Shown: positions 17,259 to 26,096 of the stretch, one piece after another
Numbering within the stretch: the first letter of the stretch is position 1
Layout of the letters: the number at the start of each line of letters is the position of its first letter
Source of the DNA: JAVBMU01 sp031551755
GTDB lineage: Bacteria; Actinomycetota; Actinomycetes; Actinomycetales; Cellulomonadaceae
Length of the DNA stretch: 64,000 nucleotides
Assembly: GCA_031551755.1 (NCBI GenBank)
Contig: JAVBNE010000035.1
Coordinates: forward strand, 25,776 to 89,775
Direction of reading: 5' to 3'
Made by a program: the position numbers and the translations under genes
The notes under the pieces: model-generated
Database searches by the model: none
What the model saw: only the letters and a program-made list of their open reading frames with translations
What the model was told of the DNA's origin: nothing

Positions 17259-17774
17259 TTACTTCTTACAACCATTCTCAAAGTAAGCCGTGACCGCAGC
17301 TGCCGCTTGTGTCATTTCTTGCGGATCGATGCGCTTGGTGGCCTTATCGAGTGCATTCGCCAATGCGGTGCGGTTGTCGGGGCCAACCTGTTCGACTGCG
17401 TTCGCGAGAATAGTGACATCCGTCTCAAAGATCGTCCAGGACGATGCGATTGCCGCGGGCGGTTCGGCCGAGCCAAGGGCCTCCCGGGCCGCGACGAGCC
17501 CGTCCACGAGCTGCCGGGGATGATCCAGGCTTAAGTCCACCTGTGCCTTGGCGGCGTCCCCCCACGCCCGGGCAGCCTGCTCGCAGGCATCCGCTGAGGG
17601 AGTCGCTTTGCCGCCCCCTGCCCCCGCTTGTGGTGAGGCGACCGGCAGCGGCGCGTCGGCATCGAAAGCATCACCGGTCGCGATCAGCGCGCACAAAGCA
17701 CCGACGGCGATCACGACGCAGCCGCGGGCCACCGCCCGCGGGCGTGAGCGGGGTTGCTCGGTCACGCCACACAC
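17259..17774 (-). CDS. Secreted protein related to the neighbouring lipoprotein, 171 aa
   Basis: A protein with one N-terminal hydrophobic segment (ARGCVVIAVGALCALIATGDAF), probably an uncleaved anchor or signal peptide. It lacks a clear lipobox. The mature part has a Cys near residue 63 (ADACEQAARAWGDAA) and a terminal ENGCKK, the same spacing logic as the 139-residue lipoprotein downstream, so the two are likely paralogs. Starts are GTG at 17774 or GTG at 17765; neither has a strong ribosome site. The role is unknown. The pair sits between VKOR, a disulfide-forming enzyme, and hppA. Confidence 0.72.
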   Translation of the reverse strand: MCGVTEQPRSRPRAVARGCVVIAVGALCALIATGDAFDADAPLPVASPQAGAGGGKATPSADACEQAARAWGDAAKAQVDLSLDHPRQLVDGLVAAREALGSAEPPAAIASSWTIFETDVTILANAVEQVGPDNRTALANALDKATKRIDPQEMTQAAAAVTAYFENGCKK

Positions 17775-17867
17775 GCACCCATCGCATCAAGCGAGCACTC
17801 GCCTGTGGTGGTGAACATGACCGAGCTCCTTTTCCGCCCACGACGGCGCGCAAGCAGCACTAGTCTC

Positions 17868-17880
17868 CCTCACATCACCG
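17868..17880 (-). promoter_or_regulatory. Shared 13-nt motif upstream of secreted-protein paralog 2
   Basis: This is the second copy of CGGTGATGTGAGG (minus strand), 94 bp upstream of the 17774 start. See the copy at 17201. Confidence 0.35.
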
Positions 17881-17900
17881 ACAGTTCCGAAAACGACGAC

Positions 17901-17944
17901 GCCCCCGGTCCCCACCGCCGATCAGTACGGCGGGGACCGGGGGC
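17901..17944 (-). terminator. Terminator of hppA
   Basis: Arms GCCCCCGGTCCCC (17901-17913) and its complement (17932-17944) form a 13-bp GC-only stem beginning 13 nt after the hppA stop, with an 18-nt loop that can pair further. Confidence 0.8.
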
Positions 17945-17957
17945 CTCAGGTGCCGGT

Positions 17958-20261
17958 TCAGCCGTTGGCCATCTCCCGTACTTCCGCCTCGGAGGGCTCC
18001 ACCTCACGCAGCGACTTGCGGCGATGCAGATCCCACATCACCAAAGCACTGAGGGCGATGAGCGCGGCCACCGAGGCGATGCCCACCCGGAGCACGTTAT
18101 TCGCGTCTTCCGGCACGCTCATGGCCACCACCGCAGGGGCGATCAACACGGAGACCAGGTTCATCACCTTGATCAGCGGGTTGATGGCCGGGCCGGCAGT
18201 GTCCTTGAACGGGTCGCCGACGGTGTCTCCGATCACGGTCGCCGCATGGGCCTCTGAACCCTTACCACCGTAGGCGCCGTCTTCCACGATCTTCTTCGCG
18301 TTGTCCCAGGCCCCACCAGAGTTGGCCAGGAAGACAGCCATCACGACACCGCCACCGATGGCACCCGCCAAGAAGCCTGCCAGTGGACCGACGCCAAGGC
18401 CGAAGCCGACCGCGATCGGCGCGAAGGCTGCCAGCAGTCCTGGCGTGGCCAGCTCGCGCAGCGAATCACGCGTGCAGATGTCGACCACCTTGCCGTACTC
18501 GGGACGCTCTTCGAAGGTCATGATGCCGGGGTGGTCGCGGAACTGGCGACGCACCTCGAAGACGATCGCACCCGCTGCCCTGGTTACCGCGTCCACGGCC
18601 AGACCTGAGAAGAGGAAGACGGTCGCGACACCCAAGATCACGCCGACCAGGGTGATCGGAGAGACGATCTCGTAGTCGAGCATGGACGGAACCAAGCCGC
18701 CGGCCTGATCCTTGACGTCCGCGATAGCGGTTTCGACGGCATCCCCGTAGGAGCCGAAGAGCGCGGTCGCGGCCAGCACCGCTGTCGTGATCGCGATGCC
18801 CTTCGTGATCGCCTTCGTGGTGTTGCCCACAGCGTCCAGGTCGGTCAGGATCTGGGCGCCTTCCTCGTCGACCTCACCGGACATCTCCGCGATGCCCTGC
18901 GCGTTGTCGGAGACAGGTCCGAAGGTGTCCATCGCGACGATCACACCGACGGTGGTCAGCAGGCCACAACCGGCCAGAGCGATGAGGAACAGCGAGAGCC
19001 ATACGGAGCCACCGGAGATCAGGAACAGCCCACAGATGGCAGCAGCGATGACGCCCGCGGTGTAGACGGCCGACTCGAAACCGACCCCGATACCGGAGAG
19101 CACGACCGTGGCCGCACCGGTTCGCGACGTTGCCGCGACATGCAGGGTCGGCTTGGACGTCGTACCGGTGAAGTAGCCGGTGATCCACAGGATCAGCCCC
19201 GCGAGGATCACACCGACGAGGACCGCCAGGCTGGCCACGATCCGCGGGTCGATCTCCGCAACATCACCCAGGACGGCAGTGCCGTTGAGGGCGTCGAAGG
19301 AGTCCGGCAGGTAGAGGAAGGCTGCGATGGCGGCTAGGACGGCACCGATCAAGGCCGAGGCGTAGAACCCGCGGTAGATCGCCTTGAGGCCGTTCTCCTG
19401 GCCGCGCACCCGCGTGATGTACACACCGAGGACGGCGACGATGGCACCGATCGCTGTCACGATCAGCGGGAAGACCAGGCCCTCCTCACCCATCGTGGCC
19501 TTGCCGAGGATCAGCGCCGCGACCAGCGTGACGGCGTAGGACTCGAAGAGATCGGCGGCCATACCCGCACAGTCGCCGACGTTGTCGCCGACGTTGTCCG
19601 CGATGGTCGCTGCGTTCCGGGGGTCGTCCTCCGGAATACCCTGCTCGACCTTTCCGACCAGGTCAGCTCCGACGTCGGCGGCCTTGGTGAAGATGCCGCC
19701 GCCCACCCGCATGAACATCGCGAGTAGCGCGGCCCCGAAACCAAAGCCTTCGAGCACCGCCGGTGCGTCCTCCTTGTAGATCAAGACCACACCGGCCGCG
19801 CCGACGAGGCCGAGGCCCACCACCGACATCCCGACCACACCACCGGTGCGGAAGGCGATGCGGGCACCTTCGGTGCGACCACCTGGACGAGTGGCGGCCG
19901 AGGCTACCCGGACGTTGGCGCGCACGGCGAGCCACATACCGAGGTAGCCGATACAGGCCGAGAAAGCCGCGCCGAAGAGGAACGCGACTGAACGTCCCAC
20001 CCGGATACCGCCATCCCCCGGTAAGAGGAAGAGCATCCCGAAGACGACGGCCGCGAAGAGAGCGAGGGTGCGTAACTGGCGGCTGAGATAGGCCGACGCA
20101 CCCTCCTGGACCGCCTGCGCGATCTCCTGCATTTTCGAGGTGCCCTCATTCGCGGCGAGCACCTGTTTACGGAATACGGCTGCGAAGCCGAGGGCAATGA
20201 CCCCGATCGCCGCGATCACGGCAACGATGGTCAGACTTGATGAACCGAGGGTGAAGGGCAT
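17958..20261 (-). CDS. hppA: Membrane-bound proton-pumping inorganic pyrophosphatase
   Basis: A 767-residue H+-PPase with about 16 membrane helices that couples hydrolysis of pyrophosphate to proton export. The catalytic stretch is DNVGDNVGDCAGMAADLFE near residue 230, and the second acidic cluster is VIGDTVGDPFKDTAGPAINP in the last third. The K+ subtype marker reads GNTTKA with Lys483, the lysine of K+-independent enzymes (K+-dependent ones have alanine here). The start at 20261 has AAGGAGGACGG immediately upstream. A CRP/GlxR-like site lies 56 bp before the start. The final residues are cytosolic. Confidence 0.97.
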   Translation of the reverse strand: MPFTLGSSSLTIVAVIAAIGVIALGFAAVFRKQVLAANEGTSKMQEIAQAVQEGASAYLSRQLRTLALFAAVVFGMLFLLPGDGGIRVGRSVAFLFGAAFSACIGYLGMWLAVRANVRVASAATRPGGRTEGARIAFRTGGVVGMSVVGLGLVGAAGVVLIYKEDAPAVLEGFGFGAALLAMFMRVGGGIFTKAADVGADLVGKVEQGIPEDDPRNAATIADNVGDNVGDCAGMAADLFESYAVTLVAALILGKATMGEEGLVFPLIVTAIGAIVAVLGVYITRVRGQENGLKAIYRGFYASALIGAVLAAIAAFLYLPDSFDALNGTAVLGDVAEIDPRIVASLAVLVGVILAGLILWITGYFTGTTSKPTLHVAATSRTGAATVVLSGIGVGFESAVYTAGVIAAAICGLFLISGGSVWLSLFLIALAGCGLLTTVGVIVAMDTFGPVSDNAQGIAEMSGEVDEEGAQILTDLDAVGNTTKAITKGIAITTAVLAATALFGSYGDAVETAIADVKDQAGGLVPSMLDYEIVSPITLVGVILGVATVFLFSGLAVDAVTRAAGAIVFEVRRQFRDHPGIMTFEERPEYGKVVDICTRDSLRELATPGLLAAFAPIAVGFGLGVGPLAGFLAGAIGGGVVMAVFLANSGGAWDNAKKIVEDGAYGGKGSEAHAATVIGDTVGDPFKDTAGPAINPLIKVMNLVSVLIAPAVVAMSVPEDANNVLRVGIASVAALIALSALVMWDLHRRKSLREVEPSEAEVREMANG

Positions 20262-20316
20262 CCGTCCTCCTTGACGAACCAACGGGGTGGCTGACAACGG
20301 GATGAGTGTACGCACT

Positions 20317-20332
20317 TGTGACTCCGGTCACG
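20317..20332. promoter_or_regulatory. Putative CRP/GlxR binding site upstream of hppA
   Basis: The sequence TGTGACTCCGGTCACG matches the TGTGA-N6-TCACA consensus of CRP-family cAMP regulators in nine of ten arm positions. It is 56 bp upstream of the hppA start codon. A near-identical arrangement precedes acs. Motif evidence only. Confidence 0.5.
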
Positions 20333-20544
20333 AGATACGTGCCTAAAATCACAACCGCGCTGGTGGGATGGGGCGCCGTGGGAAACGGTACGAGCGTTCC
20401 CCCTCCAGGTGCGATCCGGCCTGCGCCAAGTGGATCGGACCGTCGACCGGCCGGGACACCCGCCCCGGAATTCGGCAACACCCGGTCGGCAGAACTCCAG
20501 TGGACACCCGTGGACAGCACCCCGCGATCCCGAACTCACGGCCA

Positions 20545-21312
20545 CTACGACCGCGAGCCGGAGCCGCCGTCGATGAGCACACCGATCCCGTCGACAATCC
20601 GCTCGACGCCGAAACCGAGCTCGGCGGTCGGCGAATATGCGGCCTGTTGAGCTTCGCCGACCGCCGCACCCACGCGTGCGGCCACCCGATAGGCGTTGAG
20701 GCCGACGATCGCCGAGAAGACTGGCTCGTTCGCGGCCCACCACTCGTCATCGGTCGATTCCGACTGGACTCGCCGGGCCTCACGAGACCTGCGCGCCGCA
20801 TTTGCGGCATGACTGACAAGGAGCGTCACGGAGGCGTCCATGGCGACATCGTCGAGTCCGATCCCGTCGAGCGCCCGCAGTTCGAGGTCGTACTTCCGCG
20901 TCTCCCCCGGGCCGAGGATGGGCCGCGCGAGGTCGATATCCAGGAGCCACGGATGCCGCTCGAAGAGAGCCGCATTGACAGCTGCAATCGCCCGGACGCG
21001 ATCGGGCCACGCGGCCCCCTCGACCGAACCCGTGGGATACACCTCGGTGTAGGCGGTGTCGACGACGAGGTCGATCAGGTCGGCCCGGTTCTGCACGTAG
21101 GTGTAGAGAGTCATGGTGCCGATTCCCAGCTGGTCGGCGACCCGACGCATCGACAGCACCGACAGGGAACCGGCTTCATCTGCGACTGCGATGGCAGCGG
21201 CGGCGACTTGAGCGACTGTGCACGCCGGACGAGGGCCACGCCGCCCGGGAAGTTCCACGCCCCAGAGCATCGCGAGCGTGCGAGCGGGATCACGCTGAGT
21301 CACGCCGTACAT
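20545..21312 (-). CDS. TetR-family transcriptional regulator
   Basis: A 255-residue regulator. The N-terminal helix-turn-helix domain covers about residues 32-80 (VAQVAAAAIAVADEAGSLSVLSMRRVADQLGIGTMTLYTYVQNRADLIDLVVDTAYTEV). The GIGTMTLYTYVQNR helix is typical of the TetR_C (tetracyclin repressor-like) subgroup. The C-terminal ligand domain is all helical (RHPWLLDIDLARPILGPGETRKYDLELRAL). The ligand is not predictable. It is transcribed with the upstream SRPBCC gene (74 bp gap), which may be a co-regulated partner. A GTG start three codons downstream is possible. Confidence 0.9.
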   Translation of the reverse strand: MYGVTQRDPARTLAMLWGVELPGRRGPRPACTVAQVAAAAIAVADEAGSLSVLSMRRVADQLGIGTMTLYTYVQNRADLIDLVVDTAYTEVYPTGSVEGAAWPDRVRAIAAVNAALFERHPWLLDIDLARPILGPGETRKYDLELRALDGIGLDDVAMDASVTLLVSHAANAARRSREARRVQSESTDDEWWAANEPVFSAIVGLNAYRVAARVGAAVGEAQQAAYSPTAELGFGVERIVDGIGVLIDGGSGSRS

Positions 21313-21386
21313 CGTACGAGGGCGGACGGACGAGCGGACCCCGGAGGGTGGTGCGGGAGTGGTGCGGGAGCAGCGGGCGGGAGCGA

Positions 21387-22007
21387 CTACTGCCGGTCGT
21401 GGAGCTGCGCCCTATCCCGGATACCTCGGAGCATTCGCGCCGACATGATCGAACTCGCCGGCTGGGTCAACTCGACGACGATCCGCCCCCACCACGAGGT
21501 CGGCCGGTACCGCTCACGCACGAGCAGTCGTGTACCGCCATCCGGCATCGGCCGGAGCACGAATGCCCAGGTGAAGTCGAAGGGTGGTTGCGGCCCCGCG
21601 GAATCACCCGTGAGGACGAGGTGCGACTCCGGTGCCAACCGGTCGACTCGCAGTGCGGCCTGCGGTGCGAGGCGCACCGTGTCCCCCTGGGCGAGTTGCT
21701 GCCAGCGTTCCTCCACCCGGTCGGCATTCGTGATCGGCAATCCGATCAACTGTTCCAGCACGTCGTAGCTGTAGAACCCGCCCTTGTCGGCGCCCATCTG
21801 GACCAACCACGGCCACACCTCGCTCGGTGGCGCGCCGATACTGATCGCCCTGGTGGCCACCACGGGCGCAGTCCCTAGCTCATCGCCGGGTAGCGGCTCG
21901 CGGAACTCATCCTCGCGGGTTCCCCATGTCAGCGTCATGCGCCGGGTCAACAGCGCCGCCCCGATCAGCAGCACTGCGCCGGTCGCCTGTGCAATACGTC
22001 GCGTCAT
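21387..22007 (-). CDS. SRPBCC-fold protein with N-terminal membrane anchor
   Basis: A 206-residue protein with one N-terminal hydrophobic segment (residues about 8-22, GAVLLIGAALLT). The rest fits the START/SRPBCC cavity fold: ATRAISIGAPPSEVWPWLVQMGADKGGFYSY is a characteristic first strand and helix of this group. Ligand binding is inferred from the fold only. The ATG at 22007 follows a strong GAGGAGGTCGCG ribosome site and is preferred to further-upstream starts. It is divergent from the helicase gene. Confidence 0.8.
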   Translation of the reverse strand: MTRRIAQATGAVLLIGAALLTRRMTLTWGTREDEFREPLPGDELGTAPVVATRAISIGAPPSEVWPWLVQMGADKGGFYSYDVLEQLIGLPITNADRVEERWQQLAQGDTVRLAPQAALRVDRLAPESHLVLTGDSAGPQPPFDFTWAFVLRPMPDGGTRLLVRERYRPTSWWGRIVVELTQPASSIMSARMLRGIRDRAQLHDRQ

Positions 22008-22131
22008 CGCGACCTCCTCGCCCCTATCTCCGCATGACTTGACACACCGATTCTGCCCCGAAATCGCCAGAGGGGCGGCACCCCGCGCCGCCGGGAACCC
22101 CGCGGTAGGTGGTGGGTGGAAGACTCGGGGC

Positions 22132-24804
22132 GTGCCCACGACCGAGCCTGGAATGCCGCCCGACCCCCTCCTCGAGGTTTTGGTTGCCGGTGGACGCAAA
22201 TCCGACCGGCTGACTCACGTGCGCCACCTTCCTGCTCGGACCGCCGAGTACGCCGACTGGCCGTCCTGGGCCGATTCCACGGTGGTCGCCGGCTACCGGG
22301 AACTGGGGATCACGCGACCTTGGGTCCACCAGGTCGAGGCCGCCAACGCCACCTGGGCCGGGATGAATGTGGCCGTCGCCTCATCGACCGGGTCGGGAAA
22401 ATCGTTGGCGTTCTGGCTGCCCGCATTGAGCGCGATTCGGGCCGATGTGGCCCATCGCGTCCTCGACCCGGGCCGGATCGAATCAGTCGGCGCGCGACGC
22501 AGCGTGCTCTACATCGCACCGACCAAGGCGCTCGCCGCCGATCAGCTGGTGGGTTTGCAGCGCGTGGTCGATGCCGCTGGCAGTCACATCCGGGTCGCGA
22601 CTTGTGACGGCGACACCGGCTACGAGGAACGGCGTTGGGCACAGGACCATGCCGACATCGTGCTGACCAACCCCGACTTCCTGCATTTTGCGCTCTTGCC
22701 TGGGCACCGCCGATGGACCCGGTTCCTCCAAGGGCTGCTGCTGGTCGTCATCGACGAGGGACACGCATACCGGGGCGTCTTCGGGGCGCATGTCGCGCTG
22801 GTGTTGCGGCGCCTTCGACGGCTCGTGCGGCACCTCGAAGGCCCACGGTCACCGGCCACAGTCGAGCCCGCCTCTATCGGAATACGTGCACCAGAAGTGC
22901 TCCGCCCTGGCCTGCGGTTCGTAGTCGCCTCGGCCACCTCCGCGGAACCCGGCGAGGCCGCGGCCCGGCTCATCGGCGTCGCGCCGACGGAGGTGGTGAC
23001 AGTCAGCACTGACGGCTCGCCGGCTGGTCAACGAACCTTCGCCCTGTGGCAACCGCCTGCCGTCACCGCCTTCAAGGAAGTGGCTAGCGGATACGCGTCG
23101 GGACTCTTGGTGGATCCCAGTGAACCCGCCGACCGGCGTTCGTGGGCAGATCCGTTCTACTTGACCGCATCAAACACCGAGAACAACTCCGAAGGCGACC
23201 TGAACGGCACCCCGTTTCCGGCTCGACCCGGCCTTCCCGCTGACCCTGGACATCGGGAGCGCCCCGACGATCCTGCCATTCCCGCGGACGGCGGCGATCG
23301 GCCGCGGCGGACAGCGACCGCCGAGGTAGCCGACCTGCTCGCGGACCTGGTCGCTGCCGGTGCGCGCACCCTGGCCTTTACTCGCTCCCGGCGTGGCGCG
23401 GAGAGTGTCGCCGCCATGACCCGCGATCACTTGCGCCCTATCGCTGCTACCCTGCCGGGAGCGGTCGCCGCCTACCGCGGTGGATACCTGCCCGAGGAGC
23501 GCCGCGAACTGGAAGCCGCATTGCGCGAAGGGCGCATTCGGGCGATGGCGACGACCAATGCCCTGGAGCTGGGTGTTGACATCTCCGGCCTGGATGCCGT
23601 GCTGATCGCGGGGTGGCCCGGCACCAGAGCGTCTTTGTGGCAGCAGGCGGGTCGAGCCGGGCGCGCAGGGGCGCAGGGACTGGTGGTTTTCGTCGCCCGC
23701 GAGGATCCGTTGGACACCTACCTTGTCCAGCACCCCGAGGCGATCTTCGAGGCACCGGTGGAGTCGACCGTCTTCGACCCCGCAAACCCCTACGTGCTCG
23801 CTCCCCACCTCTGCGCCACCGCTGCGGAGATCCCGCTGCGAAGTTCGGACCTCCAGCTCTTCGGCGACCCGGAAGAGGTCATGTCGCTGATTGAGACGCT
23901 GGTGGGCAACGGCACTCTGCGGCGCAGGCCGTCGGGGTGGTACTGGACGCACTCCCGCCCCGCCAGCATGCTGACCGATCTGCGCGGCTCGGGTGCCGCG
24001 CCGGTCGTGGTAGTCGAGTCGGCCACCGGCCGCCTACTCGGCACCGTGGACGCGTCCGCCGCGGACGCCACCGTCCATGACGGGGCAGTCTACGTCCACC
24101 AAGGAAGCAGCTATGTGGTGGACGAACTGAACCTGGCCGATGGCGTCGCCTTGGTCCACCCCGACGACGTCGACTATGGCACCTGGTCGCAGGCCGTCAC
24201 CTCGATCGCGGTGACCGCCGATGACCCGGGTAGTGCTGTTTCGACCCAGCGATGGGGACCCGTCAGCTGGTGCTTCGGGTCCGTAAACGTCTCCTCTCAA
24301 GTGGTCAGCTTTCAGCGACGGCGACTGCCGGATATGCAGATCCTCGGTCTCGAACCACTCGATCTGCCCGAACGCGGCCTGCCGACCAAGGCCGTCTGGT
24401 GGTCGGTGCCGACGGAGGTACTCGATTCCGCCGGGATCAGTCCGGCAGTGCTTCCGGGCGCGCTCCACGCGGCCGAGCACGCATCGATCGGTCTGCTGCC
24501 TTTGTTAGCGACCTGCGATCGATGGGATCTGGGTGGTGTCTCGACCGCGTTGCATGTGGACACCGCTCAAGCGACCGTCTTCGTCTACGACGCCTACCCA
24601 GGCGGAGCAGGCTTCGCGGAGCGCGGGTTCCGCCTGGGACCGTACTGGCTCCGGGCGACCCTCGAGGCGATCTCACACTGCCCGTGCACAAGCGGCTGCC
24701 CAGGCTGCATCCAGTCGCCCAAATGCGGGAACGACAACAGCCCACTGGACAAGACCGCGGCGGTGCTCCTGCTCGACGCCGTGCTACGCCACGCCCCGAG
24801 GTGA
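22132..24804 (+). CDS. DEAD/DEAH-box helicase with C-terminal DUF1998/MZB cysteine module (MrfA/YprA-like)
   Basis: An 890-residue SF2 helicase, the counterpart of M. tuberculosis Rv3649 and similar to Bacillus MrfA, which repairs mitomycin-C damage. Motif I is SSTGSGKS near residue 85, motif II is DEGH near 208 (DEVH-type variant), motif III is SAT in VVASATSAEPG, and the C-domain has ALELGVDISGLDAVLI and QQAGRAGRAG. The C-terminal region carries the four-cysteine zinc-binding pattern CPCTSGCPGC-x5-C (last ~60 residues), typical of the DUF1998 repair helicases. The GTG at 22132 starts the first plausible codon run. Its 3' end overlaps the convergent Tad gene by 21 nt. Confidence 0.93.
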   Translation: MPTTEPGMPPDPLLEVLVAGGRKSDRLTHVRHLPARTAEYADWPSWADSTVVAGYRELGITRPWVHQVEAANATWAGMNVAVASSTGSGKSLAFWLPALSAIRADVAHRVLDPGRIESVGARRSVLYIAPTKALAADQLVGLQRVVDAAGSHIRVATCDGDTGYEERRWAQDHADIVLTNPDFLHFALLPGHRRWTRFLQGLLLVVIDEGHAYRGVFGAHVALVLRRLRRLVRHLEGPRSPATVEPASIGIRAPEVLRPGLRFVVASATSAEPGEAAARLIGVAPTEVVTVSTDGSPAGQRTFALWQPPAVTAFKEVASGYASGLLVDPSEPADRRSWADPFYLTASNTENNSEGDLNGTPFPARPGLPADPGHRERPDDPAIPADGGDRPRRTATAEVADLLADLVAAGARTLAFTRSRRGAESVAAMTRDHLRPIAATLPGAVAAYRGGYLPEERRELEAALREGRIRAMATTNALELGVDISGLDAVLIAGWPGTRASLWQQAGRAGRAGAQGLVVFVAREDPLDTYLVQHPEAIFEAPVESTVFDPANPYVLAPHLCATAAEIPLRSSDLQLFGDPEEVMSLIETLVGNGTLRRRPSGWYWTHSRPASMLTDLRGSGAAPVVVVESATGRLLGTVDASAADATVHDGAVYVHQGSSYVVDELNLADGVALVHPDDVDYGTWSQAVTSIAVTADDPGSAVSTQRWGPVSWCFGSVNVSSQVVSFQRRRLPDMQILGLEPLDLPERGLPTKAVWWSVPTEVLDSAGISPAVLPGALHAAEHASIGLLPLLATCDRWDLGGVSTALHVDTAQATVFVYDAYPGGAGFAERGFRLGPYWLRATLEAISHCPCTSGCPGCIQSPKCGNDNSPLDKTAAVLLLDAVLRHAPR

Positions 24805-25221
24805 CCAGACTTTCACCGTCGCATACTCACCGGGGCCTGCCCGCGCATCGGCGTACGCTTCGCGCAGCACGACGCCCGCCACTGCGGATGGTCGGCAAGC
24901 CACCCGGACCTGCACAATCCCGGGCGACTCCACCACGCAGGAGACCATGCGGCCACCATTGCGAAGAACGGTCGCCTGGCTGCGCGAACAGCCATCCCAA
25001 CCACTCGCCACAGCGGAGGCGCCAGCAAGAGCACCCAGGTCGGCAGCGGTCTGCGCTCGCCCACGGGCGGCCTGCGCGGAGCCGAGTACACCGAGGGCAG
25101 CCCCCACCACCAGCACGACGGCTATTAGGCTCAGCGAGAGCACCGTGCCCGATCCCCGCTCACCAGTTCGAACAGTCGCGACGATCCCCGGCTCAGGCGG
25201 CTGGCGACTCGCTTTCCCCAT
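24784..25221 (-). CDS. Tad-locus secreted protein, Rv3654c-like (TadE-type minor subunit)
   Basis: A 145-residue protein with one membrane segment (residues about 21-48: ERGSGTVLSLSLIAVVLVVGAALGVLG) preceded by the GSGTV signature shared with TadE-like pilus proteins. The mature region has two cysteines (GWDGCSRSQ and VSCVVESPG) and a helical repeat-like start (AARGRAQTAADLGALAGASAVA). It is the last gene of the Tad operon and overlaps the previous gene by the TGATG junction. It is the equivalent of Rv3654c by order and motif. Pseudopilin-type processing is inferred. Confidence 0.85.
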   Translation of the reverse strand: MGKASRQPPEPGIVATVRTGERGSGTVLSLSLIAVVLVVGAALGVLGSAQAARGRAQTAADLGALAGASAVASGWDGCSRSQATVLRNGGRMVSCVVESPGIVQVRVACRPSAVAGVVLREAYADARAGPGEYATVKVWSPRGVA

Positions 25222-25649
25222 CACGGCTCCACCCAAGCAGCGGCCTTCCCGGAGGCCCGCAACGGACCCGAAGTCCACCAGCTGCCGGCCACCGGTGTCG
25301 TCACCTCGACAGTCACCCAGGGTCCACCATGGTGCACGCGAACACTGGCGCCGGCCCCGCCGACATGCACTGCCGCATCCTGGACCGCGGCGTCGTCCTC
25401 CCCGATCGCAGCAAGCCGAGCACCCGTGCGCGCGGCATCCGTAGCACGCATCTGAGCACCGGCTGCCGCAGCGACAGTCAGGACAGCGACAAGAACCAGG
25501 ATGACCGCGGGCAGCGCCAGCGCCAGTTCGGCTGTGACGCTGCCCCGCTCACCCAGTCGTCCCGGAGCCCGTCCGGACCCTAACGACTGGACGTTCCAGC
25601 ACAGCCGACCCCTAACTGGGCGAGGGCTGACCCGGGTACCGCCGACCAT
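25221..25649 (-). CDS. TadE-like pilus protein
   Basis: A 142-residue minor pilus protein with a TadE domain: the segment GSVTAELALALPAVILVLVA (residues about 36-56) has the conserved glutamate and the hydrophobic helix of type IV pseudopilins, and TadE-type processing is expected before it. The extracellular part is short. Overlaps the downstream gene by one base; the preceding pilin-like gene ends 5 nt upstream. The start at 25649 was chosen because of its position 5 nt after that stop. Confidence 0.86.
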   Translation of the reverse strand: MVGGTRVSPRPVRGRLCWNVQSLGSGRAPGRLGERGSVTAELALALPAVILVLVAVLTVAAAAGAQMRATDAARTGARLAAIGEDDAAVQDAAVHVGGAGASVRVHHGGPWVTVEVTTPVAGSWWTSGPLRASGKAAAWVEP

Positions 25650-25654
25650 GACTC

Positions 25655-25948
25655 TCAGCCGATCGACAGGGCGCGATGGATGATATCGGTCAGCATGGTG
25701 CGGACTGCACCGCTCTTGAGGATCACCAGAAGCAGCCCGGCGAAACCGGCTGCAGCCACCGTCTCGATCGCATACTCCGCGGTCGCCAAGCCAGCCTCCG
25801 GACCGAGCGCCTTGACCCGTGCAAAGCGCTCCCGGGTGGCGATGCGGACCCGGCTGAGGCGACCCGATTTCTTCAGGGGCTGCCCTTGACCAGCGACCGG
25901 GCCGGCGGCTGGACGCCTCGTACGTGCGGAGTCGACAACAGACATCAT
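25655..25948 (-). CDS. Flp pilin-like small protein (DUF4244 family)
   Basis: A 97-residue protein whose C-terminal half, GLATAEYAIETVAAAGFAGLLLVILKSGAVRTML, fits the DUF4244 family: a type IVb pilin-like motif (ATAEY, conserved Glu) and a membrane helix. It is probably the major pilin of this Tad system. The basic, Arg/Lys-rich leader of about 55 residues is unusually long. Two ATG codons in a row at 25948 follow a GAAGGAGAACC ribosome site. A hairpin just upstream (25966-25981) may separate its mRNA from tadC. Confidence 0.87.
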   Translation of the reverse strand: MMSVVDSARTRRPAAGPVAGQGQPLKKSGRLSRVRIATRERFARVKALGPEAGLATAEYAIETVAAAGFAGLLLVILKSGAVRTMLTDIIHRALSIG

Positions 25949-25965
25949 GGTTCTCCTTCTTGAGG

Positions 25966-25981
25966 GGCCCGCGGTCGGGCC
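25966..25981 (-). promoter_or_regulatory. Intercistronic hairpin ahead of the pilin-like gene
   Basis: GGCCCG and CGGGCC (6 bp, loop CGGT) sit 18 nt upstream of the DUF4244 start, in the 148-nt gap after tadC. This position suits mRNA processing or a local promoter that lifts pilin dosage. Speculative. Confidence 0.3.
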
Positions 25982-26096
25982 ATCGCTTCCAGACTGACCG
26001 TCCGGACGCGAAGCACCGCACCCATCGCCTCCGGACTGTGGAGCCACCAGCACGGCTGTGCGCCTGTGGATACTCGCGGAGGCACAGGAACGCTCG

